From positions 3,989,442-4,053,441 of the forward strand of contig NC_087392.1 of assembly GCF_963675165.1 (NCBI RefSeq): DNA of 64,000 bases, written 5' to 3'. The notes under the pieces were generated by a model. That model ran no database searches and was not told the origin of the DNA. It saw nothing but the letters and a program-made list of their open reading frames with translations. This DNA is from Halichondria panicea (lineage: Eukaryota; Porifera; Demospongiae; Suberitida; Halichondriidae). Of this stretch, positions 23,241 to 33,013 are shown piece by piece. Position numbers and translations under genes: made by a program. Positions within the stretch are counted from its first letter, which is position 1, and every line of letters starts with the position of its first letter.

Positions 23241-23571
23241 AGTGACCTTATACCTGAGAACTAACAGGCTAGCTACATAGAAGTGATCTTACAATTGCTG
23301 CCTGTTGTTTTTATTAGCCATAGGACTCTACAAACGCTGAGTTTTCTGTATCTGAACGTATTTGCTGCAAAAATTGCCAATTAATTTCCAAATTGTGTGG
23401 CCGTATTTTAATCGGCGTGGATTCGAGGCTAGTCAGACCTCGGCCTGGGCTTTTGTTGTAACCTTTGACCTGGCAATGTTTCTAAAGCTAAGCTAGCTAG
23501 CTAGCTATCATATACTGGGTTAACCATATACTGTGCACTGAAGCTGGTACGTACAAGTACAAGGTGTGGGA
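23241..23571. promoter_or_regulatory. Region upstream of CHORDC1 (putative promoter)
   Basis: About 330 bp between the LINE and the CHORDC1 start. It holds part of a TAGCCTCG-family element (ATTCGAGGCTAG and CTCGGCCTGGG, 23,421-23,450) and a run of GCTA repeats (23,491-23,506). No TATA box or defined promoter element was recognised. Confidence 0.3.
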
Positions 23572-26500
23572 ATGGACAACAATGAGTTGATACAGTGCTA
23601 CAATAAAGGCTGTGGCCAAAAGTTCAAGGAGGAAGAAAACAATGATGGTAAATTTAATAAAATAGTAGCTCTATAAAATGATAGCTGGCGATTATAACAT
23701 TGGCTCTGTACATCTCCAGAGGTATGCAAGTACCATCCCGGTGTGCCAGTGTTCCACGATGCACTAAAGGTACCGTGTGCTTGTGTTATACTTAATGCAC
23801 TAGTCTACGAGCACAATATTAATTATTAAAGCATCTCTTTGACAAGGTGTTGTTGGGTGAGGGGTAGCCATTTCACCCGTGCATATACATACATGTAGCA
23901 AGTTTTTCGCGCATAGTTTCACAGACATTTATACTAATTCACTTCATCTCTTCCTCACACACACACAGGGGTGGTCTTGCTGCAAGAAGAGGAGCACTGA
24001 CTTCACTGATTTTTTGCACATTCCAGTTAGTCCATTACATGCCTCGTTAATTTGTGAGGTGGTAAAGAGTTCATGTCCTGGATCCACTGACGTCTGTTTG
24101 ACTCACATTATTCACTTACTCCACCGTAAATACAGTGTAGCCCTGAGTTTTGAGCACAAACTTAATAGTTCTACATGTAGTAGCTTTTACATCGAGACGG
24201 TTATGAATGTATCTAACACAGTACTAATTTGGGTTACCCCTGCAGGGTTGCACTACTGGGCCCCACAATCCAGTGAAGCCTCCGGAAGCTGAAAAATCGG
24301 CCATTGCTCCACTCAAGGAGGGAGAGGTGTGTGTCCTTTCTTATTCTCTGAGTCAAAAACCTTCTCTCGGTTCAATATCTAGATTACACAATTATGCAAT
24401 CCTGTGATGCAGAATGACCTCTAACTTGTTAATATACATGTAGGCCTGATACTGATTCAGTTGAGATGGATTCTGTATCTCAGAACGTGTGTAGGCACAT
24501 ATATGCTACAGTAACGTCAATCAATCTTTTTTGCTCAATAGGAGTGGCTCCTTTGCTTATTTATTGCCTGTTTGTGTACACGGGAGTTGTGAGGAAACAT
24601 CCCCACAAGAATGTGTCCATATCCTGTGTGGTTGAGCTTAATTGCTTGTATTGCCCTCTCACTCCTCCAGTCTATTATTGTGAAGGGACCTCCTCCTCCG
24701 CGGGCTAGACAGAAACTGATTGAGGCCAGACCAGCGTAAGAACACTACCCCCACCTCTACCCACTGTGCATTCATGTACTTGTATCATACACAACATTGC
24801 CTAGACTACCCAGCAATTTATAATGGTATCTGTCTCATTCCACCATTTGAACAAATAAGTCTGTTCTGTAGCTATTGTTTGATGTTATCTCACATTCGAT
24901 GCTTTTAATTGGTTCCTATATAGCGTCAAAACCTTATTGTATGATCTTCTGTACTGCCTAGTACCAAGGGCGTATACGCCCTTGCTAGTACAGTGATATT
25001 ATTGCGCTTCCTGTGTATTACATGTAGCTGTGTTTATTACACCTCCACAGAGTCCTTAATTTATGGTCTTAGAACTGTACGACCAAACGATCTGCTAATG
25101 CTTGTTGTCTACTATAGTACCTAGTGTTAATTATTGCTTACTGTGTGTTCCAAGGTGAACATTGCTCCAGGGATGATGAGCCTATGGTGAAACTGAAGAC
25201 AAAGGTCACCTCATCGCTGTCCTCACTACTGACCAGACTGGCCAGGCAGGCTACTGTGGAGGTGACAAAGAATGACAAGGAGAACACCTCTAAAGAGTCA
25301 TGTGACATGGAGACAGTCGATATAGGAACCAATTGCAAAAACAACGGATGTGGCGCAGTGAGTTGTTGTCAAGCTTATGTCTATATCAATTGACAAAAGG
25401 TCAAAGAAGTGCATCATAGCTCATTGTGCAAGTACTGACCTAGCCTCGTTTTCAGGCCGATTTTTCTTAGAACGAAGTTGAAAAATACGAGTTGGCGACC
25501 TAGCGTTATTTTAGAGACAAATCGGCCTGGGAACGAGGCTAGTACTGACCATACGTACATGTGAACATGTGAACACTTTTGGGCCCTAATGGGAAGAGCC
25601 CTGTTTAGGTGTCCGGGATTTAATGTTTAATTCTGTGTGCTTATTAGCTGTCATGTGATTTAGAGTGATCTCTGGGATGCATGATGGTATTGAGTTGTGT
25701 AATACCCTGAGTATAGAACTATATTCAGCTATATTCAGGGCATTACACAACTCAATAACTAATGCTGCATGGACTTTCTGAATATAGAAGTGTTCTTATT
25801 TGACAGTCCATGCAGCATTATGGGTTCCACGTTACCTCTAAGAGATGGGAACTACTGTTTTATTCTGTGTTAACCCTTGCAGGTGTATGTGGGGGTAGAG
25901 AGTTCCATCTCACGGTGTCAGCACCACCCCGGAGTGGCCATCTTCCATGATGGGTGCGTTCAGTGAAACCTTGATTAGAAAGCACTTCAACAATTTGTCC
26001 TTTGTAGAGAAGTTTTGATTCCACTGTTATTACACCTTACCTCTTTGTTTCCATAGCTACAAGTTCTGGAGTTGCTGTCAGCGTCGGACGTCAGACTTCA
26101 ATGAGTTCCAGCGACAGGTGGGCTGTGCCACTGGGGACCACCTCTGGATAAAGGTAGCAACTCCACTTAATATGATGTGTGCACTCACTTCAGTACAAAA
26201 GTGAGGTGCTATCCACAGTGTTATTGTGTGCGTGATGTCTGACGCCTCGGTATATTATTTTATCCCTACAGGGAAGGGATGTGGTTAGGCAATCCCTTGA
26301 TGTAATGCACTGTAATATATGGTTACCATGGTTATTTGTTCTTGTGTAAACTGTTACGTGTATGTAGTGCAACACAGAGGAGGTACCACATCCGCGAGTC
26401 GCAGGAAGTGTTTGAGAGCCACATTCTTTATTATCTCCAGGTTAAAGTTCAATTGCGTGTTACCTGCCAAACCTAAGCTGGGCTATTTATAGCTGCCAAG

Positions 26501-27457
26501 AGTCTGATTAGTGCACAGTTTGATCTAGTTAACCACCGTTTAAGCTTCAGAATCTTCAGGAGGGATGCCTGGAGTTGCCATGGGTATCACTTCATTTGAT
26601 GTGCTTATTAAACGTTGATATAAGGGGTTCAAACACTTCCTGCGACTCTCGGAATTCGTATCTCCTCTGAGTGCAACACATCATAGCACTGCAATGTTGT
26701 CAAACAATGGCTGTATGTTCGACATGTATATACAATGTGTGTAATAGTTCGTGTGTCTCCACTACACAGCCCTATGCAAAGGCCCAGGCCTGTCGCTATG
26801 ACTGGTATCAGATGGGATCATTTGTGGTCGTCTCTCTGTTTGCCAAGGCCTGTCTACCGGAACAGTGCTCGTTTGAAGCTAACCCCACTACGGTGAGGGT
26901 GACACACTCATATACGTATAATGTGCTAGTGCCTACATGTATCATATTATTCTCAGCTTCTTCATACTTAGCCTCGAGACCAGGCCGATTAAAATACGGC
27001 CTGGTCTCTATTGCATGGGTAATAGTGCACATGCGCGAACTGAGTCACCCAGAATCTGGGTGACTCGTATACTTTAGTAAACCTTTGTAAAATTATACCG
27101 TAAACTAGTTTGTTTACTAGTTTCTTTCCGTATTAATTTTAACAAATACTTGTCTCCTGTGAAGCTGTGGGTTATGCTCTCTATGGTGTTGTCGAGAAGG
27201 CTTGCACACTAGTCTGAAGCCAGAAGAAGCTCTCATTTGTAACAGAAACCAAGTTCAAAACATCACGACCATCCAGCCATCATAGAGGTAGATGAGAGCC
27301 TCTTCTGGTTTCAGACTAGTGTGCAAGCCTTCTCGACAACACCATAGAGGTTTACCATTCTCAAGCCTTGTAGTGGTTCTTTTTACACAATATTTATTGC
27401 TGAGGCTAAAAGAGTTTAACCTACTGCCTTGGCTAGCTTGTGCTGGTGTTCTATTGA

Positions 27458-27494
<37 letters not shown>

Positions 27495-28005
27495 CAGTTG
27501 AAGTTGTGTTTGGAGTATGAGAATGGCAACCATTGCTATGAAGACACCATCAAGCTGCACGGGGTAAGAGACGTTAACTCTTATGTTCCTATAATTGTGT
27601 CATGATGTACATTATCTGTTGCTTTGTTTACCTAAAGTCGCTAGTTGTTGCTTCTCAAAGTTACATTGTAGATAACAAAAGCCTAGCCCTCGGTCCCAGG
27701 CCGTTTTGTCTCTAATTGGGAACGAGGCTAACAAAGACTAGAAAATGATACTTCTGTGTACATCGGATTATTGTTGGTTAAGTTAGAACGCTTTCTGTTC
27801 TTCTGTAATGAGATGTCTGTTGGTTGCATGCCTAATCATATTGCCCTCTTTCTTCTCTCAGGTCATTGACCCGGACAAGAGCTCTGTGGAGCTGATGGGC
27901 AGTAAGGTAGACCTCAAACTGAGAAAGGCCGATCTCTTTAGCTGGACTTCACTGAAGTTCAGGGATGCAGCTGAAACCAAAGACACTAAACAGGTGTCCA
28001 GCTAG
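23572..28005 (+). CDS. CHORDC1: CHORD and CS domain protein, CHORDC1/morgana orthologue, 338 residues, 11 exons
   Basis: Exons: 23572-23647, 23720-23769, 23969-24025, 24246-24326, 24671-24735, 25171-25357, 25883-25953, 26057-26153, 26770-26892, 27498-27563, 27862-28005. All join by GT-AG in phase to 1,017 nt, and 338 residues matches the usual length of about 330. Residues about 9-66 are CHORD1 ([20 protein letters not shown]), about 165-228 are CHORD2 (HHPGVAIFHDGYKFWSCC), both zinc-binding Cys/His domains, and about 229-338 are the CS domain. The family binds HSP90 and acts as a co-chaperone (ROCK regulation in animals; RAR1 is the plant relative). The exon 6 acceptor was chosen at 25,170 because the earlier AG at 25,154 creates a stop. 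Introns 6, 8 and 9 hold TIR elements or hairpins. Confidence 0.95.
25441..25541. mobile_element. 101-bp MITE of the TAGCCTCG family with 9-bp TSD
   Basis: Both ends are TAGCCTCG in inverted orientation, with CAGGCCGATTTTT inside the left end. A perfect 9-bp duplication GTACTGACC flanks it (25,432-25,440 and 25,542-25,550). Its ends match those of the 803-bp element at 8,427, of which it looks like an internally deleted form. It lies in CHORDC1 intron 6. Confidence 0.9.
25689..25820. repeat. Two adjacent hairpins in CHORDC1 intron 6
   Basis: Hairpin 1 (25,689-25,756) pairs ATTGAGTTGTGTAATACCCT with ATTGAGTTGTGTAATGCCCT read from the other strand, with a short loop. Hairpin 2 (25,760-25,820) pairs TAATGCTGCATGGACT with its exact complement. 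They may be the two halves of a decayed foldback element. Confidence 0.75.
26375..26669. mobile_element. MULE-like MITE, 295 bp, 9-bp TSD, in CHORDC1 intron 8
   Basis: Long inverted termini (about 43 bp) begin CAGAGGAG and share GAGTCGCAGGAAGTGTTTGA. A perfect 9-bp target duplication AGTGCAACA lies at 26,366-26,374 and 26,670-26,678. Long TIRs with a 9-bp duplication indicate a Mutator-like non-autonomous element. The TIR sequence differs from the TAGCCTCG family. Confidence 0.9.
26969..27075. mobile_element. One-ended TAGCCTCG-family relic with terminal palindrome
   Basis: TAGCCTCGAGACCAGGCCG is followed by CGGCCTGGT, GCACATGCGCG and a 25-bp palindrome (27,043-27,067, core ACCCAGAATCTGGGT), ending near CTTTAG. 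The same order of parts occurs at 19,013-19,110. No right-hand inverted terminus was found. It lies in CHORDC1 intron 9. Confidence 0.55.
27178..27349. repeat. Long hairpin in CHORDC1 intron 9
   Basis: The arms (27,178-27,236 and 27,288-27,349) are reverse complements over about 55 bp with few mismatches (core GTCGAGAAGGCTTGCACACT) around a loop of about 50 bp. A foldback transposon relic is the simplest reading. Confidence 0.8.
27687..27732. mobile_element. Short TAGCC-family MITE, about 46 bp
   Basis: TAGCCCTCGGTCCCAGGCCG and the inverse end GGGAACGAGGCTA are nearly back to back. The flanks acaaaagcc and acaaagact look like an eroded 9-bp duplication. It lies in CHORDC1 intron 10. Confidence 0.6.
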
Positions 28006-28593
28006 GCTATAATTATGTACTGTGCAATCAAAGTCATAAACGTTATACAGACTTACTACATTTTGGTTAGCTTTACTCTCTCTACTATTTATTTCTTTGT
28101 GTACTGGATACTGTACTTTACTTGTTAACTTGTGATAACTGTGGGGCTTATGAAAAGTTTGTGTATAGTATGCTTTCCCTACTGAGAAATAGCCTTGGGC
28201 ATGTTGAGAAGCATACATTTTGAGAAAAGTTTATTCATATCAGAGTACCAAGAATTGGTGTATTGTGGTCAGCAATAATTTTAGTTGATGTACAGTTCTC
28301 GGGCATGCAAGCCTGTATTGTCTTGGGCAGGGGAAGTATTGACAGGTCTTTCGTAGTGCATGTAATACACGTGTTGAGCCATCCAGATGACATCACAGTG
28401 ATGTAATGGTAACTACATGTAGACTATTTTTAGCATTAGAGGCCAGTACCTGGGGAACTACCTGGTACTTTTCATAGGGGGTTCCCTGGGGATTTCCCCT
28501 TGTGTTCAGTGTGCATATAATTGTAAGCAGTTAGCCTCCCTTTTCAGTTAATTTTAAAGCTAAATTTCTAAGTCAAAACAGATCATCTACCAA
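28006..28593. other. CHORDC1 3' flank, no gene seen
   Basis: About 590 bp between the CHORDC1 stop and the alpha-kinase start. AT-rich; no clear polyadenylation signal or repeat was singled out. Confidence 0.4.
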
Positions 28594-30217
28594 ATGGCAT
28601 ATCCTCAGCTTCATGTAACGTTTGGCAACAAGCATTTTGCTGAGGGCCGCTTCAGAAGAGCCTACAAGGGAACCTATAAAGGCCCACCCAGCAAGTATGG
28701 CGACTCGGCTGTAGTTATGCCTCGAGGCGTAGCCGCACGAGGGATACGGTAAAGCTGACTGTGTGTGTGTCTGTCTGTGTGTGTGTGTGTGTATTCCAGC
28801 TATAACTGCTCAACGGTTGCAATGTAACGAAAACTAACAGCTTCTATAGGCTTCTAGCCACGTTCTCTTGGATTTTGATTCGTGGATTAGCAAACTAAAG
28901 CTTCTTTCTCGAGTTATGGCTAGTTTGACTCACATTGAAGGCTGTTGCAGTCTCTTCAGAATCTTTCATAGCATCATCTGTCCGCACAAACTTTCTATTC
29001 AACATATGAGTTAGCCTTGCACTAAAGCGCTAGCTTTTTGTTAGCTACAATACTCAGAAAATATCTTTTAAAACAGCTCGCTAGCAGTAGCCATTTGTGA
29101 AATTGATCTCTTTGGACACACCCTTTAATTATTCCTGTGGATGTAATGCGCATGCGCGCTCATTCCCCAAAAATAATATCCCAAGATCCTCCTGGCAGAA
29201 TCATCTTTGTCTTGAGGGCCTGGTATATAAGCCACATAACACTACCATATAACAATATAGATAACAATATGCATGTACACAGGTCTTTTCTTCTTAGATA
29301 TTATATACACTGAACTACAGATCCTGGAAGAATCAATTTTCTTCTTTCTTGAGATCCTGGTAAGCCACATAATACAACAATAGATGCATGAAAATAAGTC
29401 TTTTCTTCTCAGTGACTTTATATAGATAAGCTAACTTTAATACTAATATAACACTCTAATACTTTTAAGCGAAAGCAAAAACATGGCGAGAGGCATTAGC
29501 ACAGCGCCAGCTTGAACACTAGTTAAAGAAAGCAAAGAATCGTACATGTGGAAATCTACAGACTGGAATGTCACTGTGGAAATGCACAAAGAAGCGCAGA
29601 AGCTTGCAGAAGGATTCAACCGTTTTTCTAAGACCAATTTCCCTTTGAAATTCACCGATGTTGACGTTGTAATAATAACAGAAACTAACACCCCCGACTC
29701 CACTCCTAAGCTGAATGAGTACTGTGTTGTTGAGGACTACATACCAGGACAGTTCAACAAGTGGTGTAACAATTACGGTTTCATTTCAGCTGAAGCCAAG
29801 AGCTCCAACTCCAGTATGCCTGCCTTCATGCACTGGAGTTGGTGTCACTCAAATGGAGAGAAAATGATCTCAGACCTGCAAGGTGTTCGCAGTGATGACC
29901 CACAATCTTACACCCTTACAGATCCTGCTATGCTCTCCCTAACTAACAGCTATGGAGTCACTGATATGGGAGTTGAAGGAATGGCGATGTTTTTCCTGCA
30001 TCACGAGTGCAGCTCATTTTGTGAGAGATTGTCTAAACCCAAAAAAAGCGATTTCCTTGGAGTTATTCCAGACAGGCAGCTCTCAGCTACTATGCAGCAG
30101 TTAAAGAATCTTGGAGATGCAACGACGTACACTCACGAGCTCAAGTTCCCCCCTGGAGTGAGGGAAGGCATCACAACCGTGTTCAGGAGAGTGGCACGTG
30201 GTGGATACGTATACTGA
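28594..30217 (+). pseudogene. Alpha-kinase gene split by a transposon insertion
   Basis: ATG at 28,594 encodes MAYPQLHVTFGNKHFAEGRF and continues to GDSAVV at 28,711, where an element of about 800 bp interrupts it. Coding resumes in the right frame at 29,520 (VKESKESYMWKSTDW) and ends at 30,217. The second part has the alpha-kinase hallmarks FNKWCNNYGF, ISDLQGV, LTDPAM and YGVTDMGVEGM, and the zinc-site HHECSSFC. The parent protein would be a single-domain atypical (eEF2K/MHCK-type) kinase of about 265 residues. The 223-residue downstream frame has its own ATG (29,549) but lacks the N-terminal strand region. I found no splice pair that would remove the insert in frame. Confidence 0.8.
28718..29519. 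mobile_element. Family B non-autonomous element (TGCCTCGAGGCG) in the alpha-kinase exon
   Basis: A second copy lies at 44,278-45,003 and a truncated relative at 49,583-49,960. Shared landmarks are TATGCCTCGAGGCGTAGCC at the left, ACTGCTCAACGGTTGCAATG after a (TG)n tract, and CATGGCGAGAGGCATTAGCA near the right. TAGTTA at 28,712-28,717 and 29,520-29,525 forms a target duplication. No protein is encoded. The termini are only weakly inverted. Confidence 0.75.
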
Positions 30218-30429
30218 CTGGATCGCTACATGGCATGCATTTTTAATAGACATTATATTTATGCAGGGGTACATGCATTCGTTGATCAGTATATAATTGA
30301 TGTGCCCCCCTCCATTTAAATTATTCACATTAATTCTTATACCTTTGTTCACCAAACACTGTTTTTGAATGCTCTATAATTATGACATGATATTTTATAA
30401 ACATTGAAAATGGGTTGAAAATACATCTC

Positions 30430-32719
30430 CTAGTCCTCATCACTCAGTTTGTGTAGAGACACAGAGGACAGTCTCCAACCAGGTATCTTGTTGGTCTGTT
30501 GTAGAGTGTACAGTCCAAAGTTACCGTCCCTATGACGTGTGTGTGTGGGGTGGGGGTATTGTGTGTGAGGGTGAGGGTGAGGGGGAGTACTATGTGTGGG
30601 GGTGAGTGTGTGTGTGTGATGGTGAGCTAGTGCGTGTGTGTGTGGAGGGGTGCATGGGGTGGCATTGTGAGGATTAAAATTGTTACAATATACAATCAAA
30701 ATAGCTTCCAAATTTTATGTTTATTCTTGCAAACTGTTACGAGTACTGTATAACACCAATTAAAAGCTGAATATAGTTTAACACTGTCGTAGAGATTTGA
30801 AGTAATTAAGTGACTCACATGAGTGCTCCAGGGTTGATAACAGTGGTGTTGCCAATGGTGACCTGACCGCTAGCCTCATGGGTGTGACCATGTACATTTA
30901 GGATCACATGATGTTGCTGTATATACAGTGAAAGGAACACATGTAAAAATGAACTACAACGCTATAGCTGTGGAACCCGCAAAAGTGGATTCCCTAAAAT
31001 ATGGGTATCACCTCTTATATCATAAAAATTAACTACTCATAATCCAAACAATAAACAAGAGTGTACCAAAAGCGGCATTCTTTGAAACTTGATGTGAGAA
31101 ACAGCCACAGCACTGTGACAGTAGTAATAATGATGCATAATTACATGTATACTAGTGAGTCTAGCCAGGGTCGTTACTCGTGACACATGCAGGTGTGTGT
31201 GTATGCTTGCTTGTGTATACTCACCAGTTCCTCCTTACAGAGTGCAGTGTAGAGGCTCTGACTGCCACAGATAATGGGGCTCCGGGGGTCAACATGGGAA
31301 ATGGTCGTACCTAATAAATGAAAGAATTTCAGTTGATAATCCAAGGATGTACCACTGGTCGGTGGTGGATTGTACTAACCACCTCTAGACAAAAATAACC
31401 ACCACTATATACAAAAAAATAACGACCTCTTAAGTCTAGTTTATCAAGAAATGTGCGTGTTGAATTAAGGATTGAAAATAGCCCCCATTTCGAAAATTCT
31501 GGACACGCCACTGATCGTACAAATTGGAAGGATGCTTACGAAAAAACATTACAGTATTATATTGCAAATAGAAGTCAGCTAAATAACCAATGAAAATATC
31601 AACCTAGTTTCCTTAGACCAATTCCTTAGACCATATCTCAATTGAGTTCCCCTTTCAGAAGTACATGTACTGTCACACACAAACTTATTGGCAGTTACAG
31701 CTACTAATTGATGCACTCACTTACTGCAGTGCTCAGGGCCAGAATGAGTCATGAAAATTACAGCATCAGTTTCTTTTAGTGTCTGTGTTCCAAACACTGG
31801 ATCCAGAAGCTGAGACAAATCATCACTGTACTCTTGATCAGTCAGGTATGGGAATCCGTCCCAGACCTTTTGCCCTTTTCTGAATCCCGGTACACTTCCA
31901 CCCAGGCCCAGTAACTCCAGATTGGGTGCTATGGTAACTCGTCTCATGTGTACGTTGCATGGAGAGGTGTCAGTGTCTTGTCCCTCTGTACTGAATGTAG
32001 TGATGGCATCGTGCTGTATCAAGGCATAGGAAACTGTTAGACCATGATAGTTTCATTAGCCAAAAGTTTACCAAAAATTAATAGGTAATATAGAATGTGC
32101 TTTTGGTGACAGTACTGGCCAAATTCGATTCATAAAAAAGGCACTTTAATTTGTACGCTCAATCTAAACACTTACCCAATCAAGAATTGAAAGATATTGC
32201 GACAGAGGTACAGTACATGTATGTATGTATGTATATACAGTATTATAACTTAATGTTCCCAGCTCACGTTTCCTGGGACATAGTAGACCTTGCTAGCTAG
32301 AGGGCTGAACTCTTCGAGCACTTTGTCCAGTAACATGTGTTGATCCCTCGTCTCCTCAGGGGGTGCAGAGTGGCAAAGCTCCAGTGGCATATCTGCCAGG
32401 TCACCTGACACCAGGGCTATATCCACCCTGTAGGGAACATAGAGGCTGCAACTCAAAACCACAATACTACACATTTTAAGTACACCCTCACCCGTACCCG
32501 TACCCGAACCCTTGACAGTCAAAATCTCAATAAGTGCTCCAATAATAAAGTGATGTCCATTAATTTTATTACTCTCATTTTGGACTTCACAGTACACTTT
32601 GAACGATTGAAGTACATGTATAGCTAGTCAGTAGTGATCTCACTTGAGATTGTTTTTCCTGAGCCATCGACTCATTTGGTAGACTCTGTGAGAGGCTATA
32701 TGGACATCACTAGCATGCA
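30430..32719 (-). CDS. Calcineurin-like metallophosphoesterase, first exon not found
   Basis: Exons on the minus strand: 32719-32644, 32427-32268, 32013-31725, 31310-31225, 30916-30819, 30529-30430, all in phase with GT-AG. Metal-site motifs occur in family order: D-x-H (SDVHIAS), GDLAD, GNHD split across exons as VPGN/HD, THSGPEHC, and HGHTHE. These are the residues that hold the two metal ions of calcineurin-like phosphoesterases. The C-terminus is KLSDED. The 5' exon with the ATG lies upstream of 32,719 and was not identified. The substrate is unknown. The last exon uses an acceptor (cgtcatag) downstream of a CA-rich tract. Confidence 0.85.
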
Positions 32720-33013
32720 CTGCATAGGGGAGACACCATTCATGCACTTGATAGGGCACAGTATAGAGCTGACTTACATATGAGGAGCTGTTGTGAGTGC
32801 TGCATAGCTTATATACTAGGACTCACTGGAGTAACACCTGCATGCTGATCAATTTTATGTAATAGGTAAAGAACGTCATAAGATTTTACGAGTATAATGA
32901 TTTGTCCGTTAATGATATTTACCAGGTGGCCTCCTATAAAAATTTTGTATCAGGACAGTACTAGTATTGATACGTACATCATAGGGGCACATTCATTATA
33001 ACACAGACACACA
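32720..33013. other. Gap between the metallophosphoesterase and NOP2
   Basis: About 290 bp. It should contain the missing first exon of the phosphoesterase or its promoter, plus the NOP2 3' UTR. I could not choose a start codon with confidence. Confidence 0.4.

Noticed and set aside
25151-25170. Earlier acceptor (ccaag) for CHORDC1 exon 6
   Set aside because: Joining there after ...CCAGC gives GCG TGA, an immediate stop. The acceptor at 25,170 keeps phase and reads RPADDEPMVKL.
26671-27063. 130-residue single frame in CHORDC1 as a separate gene
   Set aside because: Only 26,770-26,892 is coding (exon 9). The rest is intron including a transposon relic; splice phases support the exon model.
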